Shown here one piece after another: positions 8,793-15,131 of a DNA stretch of 64,000 nucleotides. The stretch is from Terriglobia bacterium (GTDB lineage Bacteria; Acidobacteriota; Terriglobia; Terriglobales; Acidobacteriaceae). Position 1 is the first letter of the stretch. The number at the start of each line of letters is the position of its first letter. The stretch spans positions 41,731 to 105,730 of the forward strand of contig JAIQFT010000004.1 in NCBI GenBank assembly GCA_020073185.1, read 5' to 3'. The notes beneath the pieces were generated by a model, which made no database searches, was not told where the DNA came from, and saw only the letters and a list, made by a program, of their open reading frames with translations. The translations under genes were made by a program, and so were the position numbers.

Positions 8793-9462
8793 TGCTCTCC
8801 TCCTCTCGGAGTGCTGCTAGGAAGGCCGGTGGCAGTTGGTCGTGTGGCATCGCCGGGAAGCCTTTGTTTCCCAGGGGTGGTTGCCACGTGTTGTACTGGT
8901 GCGCCCGCGCTACCAGCAGCCCGCCATCGTGATAGGTCACCAGGCAGCCTTGCTTGGCAGCTGCGGAAGCGAAGGCGGTATCCGCTCCACGGCATACCTC
9001 CGCAAAGCGATTCTTCCGCCAGAACTCGCGACGGAAGAACTGCGACGATCCGCAGGCATACTCGCCTTTGCCCGAGTAGGTGTAGCGGTACGTTCTGCCA
9101 TCACGCATGTCGTAGTAGGGGATGGTGTGGAAGCCGGTTACGCTAGCCGTACCTAATTGACGCAACTGCTCCTCTAGCCGGTTTTCGGCTGACCAATCGT
9201 CGTCATCCCAGGCACACAGGAACTCTCCCACGGACTGCTCGCAAGCGAAGTTCATAAGCCAGCCGTGGCCCGGTGTTGGCGTCCGGAAGTAGCGGATGTG
9301 GGGATGGAATGGCACAAGATGCTTGATAGGCTCGCGACCGTTGTCCACGACGATCAGTTCGCGGTTCTCGTAGGTCTGCCGCGTGAAGCAATTGATGGCC
9401 ATCCCGATCAGCGCGGGCCGTTCCTTTGTGGGCATGATGCACGAGATAATAGGATTGCTCAT
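8779..9462 (-). CDS. Family 2 glycosyltransferase, phage-encoded
   Basis: 227-residue GT-A fold glycosyltransferase. Near the N-terminus it has the nucleotide-sugar binding strand (IISCIMPTKERPALI) and ELIVVDNG, then the metal-binding DxD-type motif in CAWDDDDW, and an acceptor-side GADTAFA. The start at 9462 (MSNPI) precedes the conserved first strand; a longer in-frame start at 9546 adds a non-conserved leader. In phages such enzymes sugar-modify DNA bases, capsid proteins or host surface glycans. Its place downstream of the putative DNA-modification genes makes modified-base glycosylation possible but unproven. Confidence 0.8.
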   Translation of the reverse strand: MSNPIISCIMPTKERPALIGMAINCFTRQTYENRELIVVDNGREPIKHLVPFHPHIRYFRTPTPGHGWLMNFACEQSVGEFLCAWDDDDWSAENRLEEQLRQLGTASVTGFHTIPYYDMRDGRTYRYTYSGKGEYACGSSQFFRREFWRKNRFAEVCRGADTAFASAAAKQGCLVTYHDGGLLVARAHQYNTWQPPLGNKGFPAMPHDQLPPAFLAALREEESNGIR

Positions 9463-9657
9463 TTCTGTATACCGTGTTCCGGATTTCTCCAAGCAACCAG
9501 GGGAACGTCGGTCTTGCGTCGGGCTATCGCCTTGCAAACGTCGCACACGGTCTGCATGAATAAGTGGCCAGGCGAGTTACTTCGGATGGGGTCATGGGGA
9601 TAGATACCGGGCCAGGTAGGAGAATCGGGGTTGGCGGGAAACTTTATTTTTGGTGTT

Positions 9658-9791
9658 CGGGCCGCTCGGGGAGGAGACGGGACATGGCGTTCCCGTGAAA
9701 GACCCTAGCGGCCCGGACATGACGTGGATGCCCAATAACAGGCAAGGGAGTTAACCCTGCGCGGACGTCCTTGCGGATAGTCCCATCCACG
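9658..9791 (-). ncRNA. Candidate structured RNA: three-way junction plus hairpin
   Basis: A gap of about 370 bases between the glycosyltransferase (start 9462) and the tRNA-like element is full of perfect pairings. CGTGGATG (9723-9730) pairs with CATCCACG (9784-9791) and encloses two stems: GC-AGGG/CCCT-GC (9742-9748 with 9755-9760) and GGAC/GTCC (9763-9766 with 9780-9783). The latter is capped on the minus strand by TCC-GCAA-GGA, a GNRA tetraloop. Next to it CGGGCCGCT (9658-9666) pairs with AGCGGCCCG (9707-9715) around an inner ACGGGA/TCCCGT hairpin. The GNRA loop and the gene direction favour the minus strand. I match it to no known RNA class. Confidence 0.45.
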
Positions 9792-9835
9792 AGTCAGCGC
9801 CATGAGTTGTATGAGTACCGGAAAGTCTTTTTCTT

Positions 9836-9907
9836 TGGAGCGGTCGGGAGGACTTGAACCTCCATCTCCGGGGTGGTGCCCCAGTATCCGACTTAGACGA
9901 CGTCCGC
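9836..9907 (-). tRNA. tRNA-like element, anticodon position reads ACC (Gly), possibly degenerate
   Basis: The 72-base minus-strand sequence folds as a tRNA. It has an acceptor GCGGACG/CGACCGC with one A-A mismatch, an encoded 3' CCA, a perfect five-pair T-stem (GGAGG/CCTCC) with a canonical TTCAAGT loop, and an anticodon stem CTGGG/CCCGG. The D-arm is weak (three pairs). The anticodon loop is GCACCAC, so the anticodon would be ACC, but position 33 is C instead of the near-universal U. The 5' end overlaps the last 15 bases of the GNAT gene. It could be a functional phage tRNA, a decayed one, or a tRNA mimic. Confidence 0.5.
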
Positions 9908-10450
9908 AATATTGCCCACCATGTTGAACGGTGGCTTCAAGAGAATGGCGTATAGTTCGTCCCTGCCCAGCACGTGCGGGTCAAGCGCAGCGCGGGCCTT
10001 CTTGGGGATGCCCTCGGGCCAGTTGCGCGTGATCAACGGCTCGTCAACCACCAGGTGCCCTTGCTTCTCCACTCCCCAGAACTTGTGGCCGAGACCCCGG
10101 TGTAGGTAGTAGCCCAGGTCGCTCTGTACCAGGCTCTTCACGCGAAACATGCCGGCCATCAGTGCCTCTTGCATTACGTGGTTGTATAACAGCGTCGCGT
10201 AGCCGTTGCGCCGGTACGCTGGCAGAGTGTAGGCCAGATAGAAATTGGCATACTTTCCCCAGCCATCTGCCTTCTTGCCTTTGGCGAAGTAGGTTGCGTG
10301 AAAACTGACCGGCTCGCCATCTACGGCTAGCTGGTGCAGCCCGTCCTCGGCATACAGAGCGTAGATGCCCCAGTTCTTAGCCCACTCGCGGTCTTGCCGT
10401 GGTGATACCGCGTACCACTGTTCCTTGTTTAGCTGCGTGATTGCGATCAT
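9893..10450 (-). CDS. GNAT-fold acyltransferase of the candidate DNA-modification cassette
   Basis: 185-residue protein with a GNAT-like acetyl-CoA binding region: the strand NFYLAYTLPAYRR is followed by RNGYATLLYNHVMQEAL (about 85-101), the V/A motif position. The later segment DLGYYLHRGLGHKFWG is the usual C-terminal GNAT strand-helix. The start at 10450 gives an ATGA overlap with the upstream gene. GNAT-fold enzymes occur in phage DNA hypermodification pathways (Mu Mom is a GNAT-like modifier), and here it is coupled to an amino acid:DNA transferase relative and a glutaminase. The substrate is unknown. Confidence 0.7.
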   Translation of the reverse strand: MIAITQLNKEQWYAVSPRQDREWAKNWGIYALYAEDGLHQLAVDGEPVSFHATYFAKGKKADGWGKYANFYLAYTLPAYRRNGYATLLYNHVMQEALMAGMFRVKSLVQSDLGYYLHRGLGHKFWGVEKQGHLVVDEPLITRNWPEGIPKKARAALDPHVLGRDELYAILLKPPFNMVGNIADVV

Positions 10451-11370
10451 AGTAAGTTGACCAGTTGGCCCGTCCGCTTGTAGTGGTCTAGCCACTCCTC
10501 GCGGATGCCCTTCCTCGATAGATACTGTGCCGGGAACACTTCGTCGCGAATCTGCCATAGCGTTTCCCAGTGAACTCCGCACGACAACGGAAAGGCAGCG
10601 ATCTTGTTAATCTCCTCCGCTTGGCGGTCTAAGTAGAAGCCGGGGTAGACGCGGCCCTCCACCAGTTTGCGGAAGGCGCAGCCGACGGTCTCCATATACA
10701 TCGCATCAACCGGGACGTCCGGATACCGGGTACGCAGCACGGGCATTAAATTTCCAACTATCTCTGCTGCCTCCTTTGCCGAGACGGCATCCTTGCCTAT
10801 TAGGTAGGCGTATCCTGTGTGCGATTCCTCCTCCGCGATGTTGATATAGGCATCCGGCTCTAATTTCAACCCGACGCAGCGGACCAGGGTTTCCACGTAG
10901 GCTAGGCCCGCGTGCCGCCCGATTCCTTTGACGCGGCGGATCCGCTTGAATGCTTCGCGGGCCGTAGTTGCCCCAGCCAGGTACTCCGCTTGAGGCCGGG
11001 GATGTTGCATAGTCTGTAGGTAGGACTCCACAAGAACCTCGAACTGGAACTTGGCCGGGTCGTACTTGGAGGTACGGGCATTCCAGCGTCGGTCTTTTTG
11101 AAACAGCGCAAGCCGCTGCTCTGGCGTGAAGTGACGAAACCAGCGCGACAGCCGTTCCCGGTCCACCTTCTCGTAATCAGGGAACTCCTGCATCACGAGA
11201 AACACTGAGCCAATGTGGTAGAACGCGGTGTAAAGGAACGTTGCCCACAGTTGCTGCTCGTGGCTTAGTTCGTACCGGCGGAAGATTTCGCGCAGCACAG
11301 GGAAGGCCGGGTCTATATCCACCCGCATGTAGGTGTTGTAGTAGGCGAAGAATGCGTCTTGGCGGTTCAT
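10447..11370 (-). CDS. Amino acid:DNA transferase / alpha-glutamyl-putrescinyl-thymine pyrophosphorylase-like protein
   Basis: 307-residue protein that resembles the phage enzymes (aGPT-PPlase/ADDT families) which displace a pyrophosphate on 5-hydroxymethyluracil in DNA with an amino acid or polyamine. Supporting patterns are the N-terminal SHEQQLWATFLYTAFYH, then QEFPDYEKVD, then LFQKDRRWNAR, and a helix-hairpin-helix-like IRRVKGIGRHAGLAYVETL at about 144-162. I recall these patterns from the family and could not align them. It overlaps both neighbours by four bases, between a class-II glutaminase and a GNAT. No hydroxymethyluracil kinase or thymidylate-synthase homolog is visible here; either could lie left of the window. 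Confidence 0.6.
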   Translation of the reverse strand: MNRQDAFFAYYNTYMRVDIDPAFPVLREIFRRYELSHEQQLWATFLYTAFYHIGSVFLVMQEFPDYEKVDRERLSRWFRHFTPEQRLALFQKDRRWNARTSKYDPAKFQFEVLVESYLQTMQHPRPQAEYLAGATTAREAFKRIRRVKGIGRHAGLAYVETLVRCVGLKLEPDAYINIAEEESHTGYAYLIGKDAVSAKEAAEIVGNLMPVLRTRYPDVPVDAMYMETVGCAFRKLVEGRVYPGFYLDRQAEEINKIAAFPLSCGVHWETLWQIRDEVFPAQYLSRKGIREEWLDHYKRTGQLVNLL

Positions 11371-12062
11371 AGGCTGTATGTCCTCAATGGGTTAAGCGGA
11401 CCACAGGCTCCCTCAACGTCGGCAGCAAGAGCCGCCCGCCGAAAGATGTCCGCAGTAGAGCAGAAGCCGGTTAGCCCCAGTGAGGGGACCGAGAATTTGT
11501 AGAGCGGGCGAACGTCGTCACGGATTCCCACCAGGTGCCTTTGGTGGTCTAGGATGACCAGGGCGAAGACGGGGGTGGCGATCTGGTCCGTTTCCGTAAG
11601 ACCCTTGCGAACGGCTCCGGCCAGGTCGTTGCCGAGATACTTGGCGATTTTGAGCAGCAGAATCTCGCTGTCGTTTGCCGTTGCTAAGTTGGACAGCCCA
11701 TACTGTGGCCCATATTGTGCCGGGGTAGCTTGCGAGATGATGCCGTTGTGGGCTATGGCGATCAGCCCGTTTTCTAGGGGCTGGTTATTCCGCTTGTCGG
11801 TGTGGTCCCCGCTGGTGGAGTAGCGGTTATGGAACAGGCCAACCGAGCTAGGCTCCTCGAAGATGCTAGGGTAGCGGGCGATGAACTCCGCGGCAGAGAC
11901 CGATTCCTTCACCGTGCGCAAGGTGTCGCTGTCCGGGCTGATGTCGGTGTAGCCGGTAGCGTGAAGCCCGCGTATGCTGCTCTCTAGAAGCATCTGCCGC
12001 AGGAAGGCTCCTACCAGGCCAGGTTGTTCCCCGTTATATCGGTATCCGATGATTCCACACAT
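11367..12062 (-). CDS. Stand-alone class-II glutamine amidotransferase
   Basis: 231-residue Ntn-hydrolase glutaminase domain. Cys2 (MCGIIGY) becomes the N-terminal nucleophile after Met removal. HNRYST (about 98-103) carries the glutamine-binding Arg, AHNGII (128-133) the oxyanion Asn-Gly, and ANDSEILLL (149-157) the substrate Asp. Glutaminases of this class normally feed ammonia to a fused synthetase (as in PurF, GlmS and AsnB), but here there is no second domain. The partner is probably encoded next door: its stop overlaps the start of the transferase-like gene (10447-11370). Predicted role: supplying ammonia or an amino group for base modification. Confidence 0.85.
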   Translation of the reverse strand: MCGIIGYRYNGEQPGLVGAFLRQMLLESSIRGLHATGYTDISPDSDTLRTVKESVSAAEFIARYPSIFEEPSSVGLFHNRYSTSGDHTDKRNNQPLENGLIAIAHNGIISQATPAQYGPQYGLSNLATANDSEILLLKIAKYLGNDLAGAVRKGLTETDQIATPVFALVILDHQRHLVGIRDDVRPLYKFSVPSLGLTGFCSTADIFRRAALAADVEGACGPLNPLRTYSL

Positions 12063-12065
12063 TGC

Positions 12066-12281
12066 TTATGCCTCGTGATCGCTTCCGCGCAGGATGATGT
12101 CCGTGGTAGGGACGCCCTCAACCACATAGACGTTGGGTTCGCCCGGCTCTACTTCGCCCGCGCACAGCGGGCACTCCGGGCTTAGGGCCGCCACTACCTG
12201 GTCCTGATCGGCGTCCATCTCGTCGTCAGGACAAGCGAACAGAATCTCGCCCTGGTGACCACAATCGAATAAGACGTTCAT
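12066..12281 (-). CDS. Small Cys/His protein, probably zinc-binding
   Basis: 71-residue acidic protein with an N-terminal FDCGHQGE, ILFACPDDE, and a later ECPLCAGE: four Cys and one His in an arrangement suited to one zinc. The start at 12281 has a perfect GGAGG five bases upstream on the minus strand; a longer in-frame reading to 12428 lies inside the upstream gene. Three bases separate its stop from the glutaminase start. It overlaps the upstream gene as ATGA. No function assigned. Confidence 0.65.
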   Translation of the reverse strand: MNVLFDCGHQGEILFACPDDEMDADQDQVVAALSPECPLCAGEVEPGEPNVYVVEGVPTTDIILRGSDHEA

Positions 12282-12538
12282 AGAACCTCCGTATCCGGCA
12301 TGGTTGCCTGTTCGTTTTCTGCACGTTTCAGCCAGTAGTAACAGCGAATCCAGGCTCGCGAACGGCTGCTGGTCCACCCGTTCCACATGTTCTGGCAATA
12401 GCTGCGCAGTTCCAGTGGTAAGGCCCACCAGTGGTTCATGCAGAAGGCATGTGCCCGCTGCTTGCTATTGCCACAGATTTGACAGGTGGTGCTGCGGGCC
12501 ACGTTATCCGCCATGCGTTGCAATTCTTGTTCGGTCAT
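12278..12538 (-). CDS. Small Cys-rich phage protein
   Basis: 86-residue protein with CQIC...AFCMNHWWALP (about residues 19-41), a Cys4/Cys3His pattern like a treble-clef or zinc-ribbon finger. The remainder is rich in Trp and Arg. Similar CxxC...CxxHW modules occur in many phage early genes and may bind nucleic acid. ATGA overlaps on both sides place it firmly in the operon. Confidence 0.65.
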   Translation of the reverse strand: MTEQELQRMADNVARSTTCQICGNSKQRAHAFCMNHWWALPLELRSYCQNMWNGWTSSRSRAWIRCYYWLKRAENEQATMPDTEVL

Positions 12539-12684
12539 ACCGCTCCTCCAGGGGCGGGGTTAGCCCGCCCGTCTTCAATACGACACATTAAGCAATCGCA
12601 GCTGGGCACGTAGCCACAGCGGCAAGGCTGTCCACAGGTGCACAAAGGCTTACGCGGTTTAGGGTTAGGGTTAGTAGTTGCCAT
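12535..12684 (-). CDS. Tiny Cys-rich protein, 49 residues
   Basis: Short reading frame below usual length cut-offs. It begins MATTNPNPKPRKPL, then carries nine-tenths of its interest in a Cys cluster (CTCGQPCRCG ... CDCLMC, eight Cys in about 20 residues), which would bind one or two zinc ions. Support: an AGGAGG ribosome-binding site nine bases before the ATG (12682-12684) on the minus strand, and a TGA that overlaps the next ATG as ATGA. It is the first of three successive Cys-rich small genes that lead into the glutaminase/transferase cassette. Confidence 0.6.
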   Translation of the reverse strand: MATTNPNPKPRKPLCTCGQPCRCGYVPSCDCLMCRIEDGRANPAPGGAV

Positions 12685-12762
12685 GATTTTTGGCCTCCTA
12701 GCCCTTATTACTGACCGCCCCCCCGTTTTCCGAATATCCCAGCAAATTTATTTTTGCCCGGT

Positions 12763-13653
12763 TCAGGGCCGGGCCGTAGCAACCAGGTGGGTGGCTGTTG
12801 GGTCTGGTGCTGCGTTACGGCAGGTCCGCTGGCCCGATGGACTGCCGTACCCGCAGCCGCATAGCCCGCAGAAAAACCTGCCGTTGCTCGCCTTGATAGA
12901 CCAGTCGTGACCGTTGGCTGGAACGGGGGGCTGCGGAATGGGGGGGAGCAGCGTAGCTGCGACGGGTAAACAGGAAATAGCTGCCGGGGGGTCCGGGGGC
13001 GAGAAGTCCCCGGTGGGGGGTTCGGGGGGCAAAGCCCCCTGAGGGGGTTCGGGGGTTTCCCCCGTCTGTCCTTCTGTGTCTCGGTCGTCGTCTTTCACAG
13101 TAGGCAGTACACTACGTGGGGCAGAAAAGGCAGTATCGGGCTTGTGGACGCCCGATATAGCATCGGAGACGCCCGATTTGGATACACTGCACGCCCGATT
13201 AAGCCCCTCGGGGGCGGGCAACCCGCTGGCTACCCGCTGGCAACCCGCGTCACTTGGGAAGATGTCTTCGATATCGGGCGCGTCGGGCTTCTGGACGCCC
13301 GATTTGGAAATATCCAGGGTCACGAAGTACTCCTTGGCGAGACCCTTCCCGTTGCTCCTCTTGCCCCGGTCCCAGTCCACGATCTCTAGGTTTTGGAGCC
13401 GCACCAGACGCCGGTATGCGCCCTTGGCGTCGGACAGGTGGCAATAGGCCGCTAGCTGATCTTGGGAGGCTACAGTGGTGAACTGAACCCAGCCGTTCCG
13501 CACGTCATCCGCCTCAAGGAACGTGTTGCTGTGAACGTATAGGGCGAGCACCATCTCGCGCAGATCGGACGGGACGCCGGTGAGGTTGGCAGAGATTCGC
13601 CGGAGCAACCACTTGGTGTTGACGTGTTCACGGGGTTTCTTCTTGGGTGCCAT
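12763..13653 (-). CDS. Phage replication-type protein with winged-helix N-terminus
   Basis: 296-residue protein. Residues 1-110 are basic and helical (KWLLRRISANL, DAKGAYRRLVRLQNLEIV) and look like the helix-turn-helix region of phage replication initiators. A long Ser/Pro-rich linker follows, then a C-terminal Cys cluster (FFCGLCGCGYG). The start at 13653 has GGAGAGG upstream; a start at 13710 would read through a hairpin. The middle of the gene contains clustered copies of GCCCGAT in both orientations, as expected for an origin embedded in an initiator gene (lambda O style). Replication is inference; a regulator is possible. Confidence 0.55.
   Translation of the reverse strand: MAPKKKPREHVNTKWLLRRISANLTGVPSDLREMVLALYVHSNTFLEADDVRNGWVQFTTVASQDQLAAYCHLSDAKGAYRRLVRLQNLEIVDWDRGKRSNGKGLAKEYFVTLDISKSGVQKPDAPDIEDIFPSDAGCQRVASGLPAPEGLNRACSVSKSGVSDAISGVHKPDTAFSAPRSVLPTVKDDDRDTEGQTGETPEPPQGALPPEPPTGDFSPPDPPAAISCLPVAATLLPPIPQPPVPANGHDWSIKASNGRFFCGLCGCGYGSPSGQRTCRNAAPDPTATHLVATARP
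13134..13302. repeat. Iteron-like GCCCGAT / ATCGGGC cluster and ACCCGCTGGC tandem repeat
   Basis: Within 170 bases of the replication-type gene, GACGCCCGAT occurs three times and CACGCCCGAT once. ATCGGGC occurs twice in the opposite orientation, and a TCGGGC lies between. TATCGGGC (13134-13141) with GCCCGATA forms a perfect 8-bp inverted repeat. Between the two groups, ACCCGCTGGC is repeated in tandem near 13220-13241 with a third partial copy. Candidate replication origin or binding array. Confidence 0.5.
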
Positions 13654-13680
13654 TGTGCCTCTCCTAAGGCAGTTGCGGTC

Positions 13681-13708
13681 GGGGAGCGGTGTAGGAGCAC
13701 CGCTCCCC
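13681..13708. repeat. Perfect 11-bp hairpin upstream of the replication-type gene
   Basis: GGGGAGCGGTG (13681-13691) and CACCGCTCCCC (13698-13708) form an uninterrupted stem with a six-base loop, 28 bases upstream of the ATG at 13653. There is no T-run on either strand, so it is not a standard terminator. It may control translation or bind a regulator. A shorter GTGTC/GACAC inverted repeat lies at about 13719-13741. Confidence 0.55.
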
Positions 13709-13802
13709 AAGCCCGCATTGAAGTGTCAGCCCGCGTAGCCGACACAACCTAATACCGCCCCGGACAGATTCCTCCGGTTTAATCTACCGGGGCCGGGTTC
13801 AG

Positions 13803-14219
13803 CTAACCTTGGAATTTCTTCCGCCGCGCTGGCCTCGGTTCTCCTGTTCCACCCTTCTCCAGCCTCCGCCGCGCCTTCCGCTCTTTCAGTGTTGCCTTCG
13901 CTATCCAGAGGACGGCACCAGCGTCCACTGCTGTCGTCGGGTGTCGCGGGATGTTCAATGTGTATCGGTCTCTGGCAGACGTGATACCTATTGGAGCAGG
14001 CACCGTTGCGGTTATTCGGCGGATCAACCCCTTCAACTTCGCGTCGGACTTCGCGTTGAAGTAGGAGCAAACGGCATCGTAATCCTCCTGTCCGATCCAC
14101 GTGGTTCCACGGGCCAATCGCATGTGGTCATTCCGCTTGGGTCGGATGTTTTGTTTCCAATTCCAGCTCCACTCCTTTTCAGTTATCTGTGCCATATTCT
14201 TTTCAGTTATCTGTGTCAT
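13803..14219 (-). CDS. Phage protein of unknown function, first gene of the early operon
   Basis: 138-residue basic protein with a Lys/Arg-rich C-terminus (KERKARRRLEKGG). I start at the ATG at 14219, ten bases after a GGAGG; a second ATG eight codons later is equally placed because the first eight codons are a tandem duplication (MTQITEKN / MAQITEKE). The central part (WIGQEDYDAVCSYFNAKSDAKLKGLIRRI) is helical. It faces the divergent small plus-strand genes across a region rich in inverted repeats. No family recognised; a DNA-binding role is guessed from charge only. Confidence 0.55.
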   Translation of the reverse strand: MTQITEKNMAQITEKEWSWNWKQNIRPKRNDHMRLARGTTWIGQEDYDAVCSYFNAKSDAKLKGLIRRITATVPAPIGITSARDRYTLNIPRHPTTAVDAGAVLWIAKATLKERKARRRLEKGGTGEPRPARRKKFQG

Positions 14220-14317
14220 TTTCAAAGAGCCTCCTTTGGCCCCGGCATGCAAATACCGAGAGCCGAAGGTTTCCCGGAATTCGCAGTCGAAATTATTTTC
14301 GTGGACAGCCGAAAGGT

Positions 14318-14341
14318 AGAAGTCTTGGGGGGGAGACTTCT
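14318..14341. promoter_or_regulatory. Inverted repeat, candidate operator in a divergent control region
   Basis: AGAAGTCT (14318-14325) and AGACTTCT (14334-14341) are a perfect 8-bp inverted repeat around a G-run. AGCCGAAA (14308-14315) and TTTCGGCT (14373-14380) form a second, wider pair around it. The region separates the minus-strand early operon from the plus-strand small genes, where a lysogeny switch would be expected. Confidence 0.4.
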
Positions 14342-14409
14342 AAGACTAAGGGTGAGGAAGAGCGCGTCAGCTTTTCGGCTCTTGCTGGACAGTCTGTTCC
14401 CAGCGCGAC

Positions 14410-14440
14410 CTGACAAAGTCTGAAGGAAGTAGGGTATGAT
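14410..14440 (+). promoter_or_regulatory. Candidate promoter for the small plus-strand genes
   Basis: CTGACA (14410-14415) and TATGAT (14435-14440) are near-consensus boxes, with a rather long 19-base spacer. An ATG at 14447 opens only a 34-codon frame; the better start, at 14481, lies further downstream behind a GGAGGAGG. Confidence 0.4.
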
Positions 14441-14480
14441 CGACACATGGCACGCAAGCAATGTGGGGAGGAGGAGGGGT

Positions 14481-14666
14481 ATGAACAGTGTTTTGAAGAT
14501 TGGGGACATCGTGCAGTACGGGACGGATTGGTACAAAGTGGTCGGTTTTGACGAAAAAACCAAGCAATGGATTTTGGAGCCTGAAGACACCGCTGATCCT
14601 GTGCAAGCACTCGCGGACCGAATCTGGGTAGATCCGAAAGACCTCGCTTCAAGCACGCGGAGGTAG
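14481..14666 (+). CDS. Small phage protein, unknown
   Basis: 61-residue protein (MNSVLKIGDIVQYGTDWYK...). The strand pattern of KIGDIVQYGTDWYKVVGFDE is that of a small beta-barrel of SH3/KOW appearance. The start at 14481 follows a strong GGAGGAGGAGG. Two bases separate its stop from the GTG of the next gene, so the two are probably cotranslated. Role unknown; location suggests lysogeny or early regulation. Confidence 0.5.
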   Translation: MNSVLKIGDIVQYGTDWYKVVGFDEKTKQWILEPEDTADPVQALADRIWVDPKDLASSTRR

Positions 14667-14667
14667 C

Positions 14668-14958
14668 GTGCTACAATTCCGCGCCATGCTAATCGAAAAG
14701 ATCGCTAAAGAGATTCGCGCAGAAATCGACCGCCTACATGCGGCCCTCGCAGCATTAACCGGGAACAGCACGAAGCCAAGAGGCAGGCGCAAGTGGACCA
14801 TGTCCGCAGCCGCCCGCAAGAAGATTAGTCTCGCGCAGAAGGCACGGTGGGCGAAGAGAGCGGCGAGACCGAAGCACAGAATGTCGGCAGCGGCCCGCAA
14901 AAAGATCGCGGCTGCGATGCGGGCAAGGTGGGCAAAGGTCAAGGCTGGGAAGAAGTAG
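14668..14958 (+). CDS. Small basic protein with two SAAARKKI...ARWAK repeats
   Basis: 96-residue, strongly basic protein. After a helical N-terminus (about 1-35) it carries two copies of a motif of the form MSAAARKKI-x5-8-ARWAK (about 45-63 and 72-91) separated by a basic linker. Repeats of this kind, rich in Ala, Lys and Arg, suggest nucleic-acid binding. The GTG start at 14668 is four bases after GGAGG. An ATG at 14686, eight bases after TACAAT, is an alternative leaderless start. No specific function can be named. Confidence 0.55.
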   Translation: MLQFRAMLIEKIAKEIRAEIDRLHAALAALTGNSTKPRGRRKWTMSAAARKKISLAQKARWAKRAARPKHRMSAAARKKIAAAMRARWAKVKAGKK

Positions 14959-15131
14959 CTTGGTGAATCCGAGGCGGTGTCATCCGCTAACTACAGCCCC
15001 TTCACATTAGAGCTGATCCCAAGACCGAAACCCGCCCGTTGTCAGATCATCTTCGAGCGCCTGGAATGCACCCCTGAGCGTCAGGGCTCGCTTCGCGCCG
15101 GGCCACCTAGCCACACACCACGCTATATCAT

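Noticed and set aside
9723..9791. Three-way junction considered as hammerhead ribozyme, GEMM riboswitch or second tRNA
   Set aside because: No CUGAUGA/GAAA core, no GEMM consensus, and no T-arm with a TTC loop before the closing stem.
12638..12910. Plus-strand frame with a hydrophobic start (LGLGLVVAMIFGLLALI)
   Set aside because: It overlaps the 49-residue Cys-rich gene and the end of the replication-type gene, which both have better start signals.
13134..13302. Clustered repeats considered as a CRISPR array
   Set aside because: Units are only 7-10 bases, occur in both orientations, are irregularly spaced and lie in coding sequence. No CRISPR array or cas gene is seen in the window.
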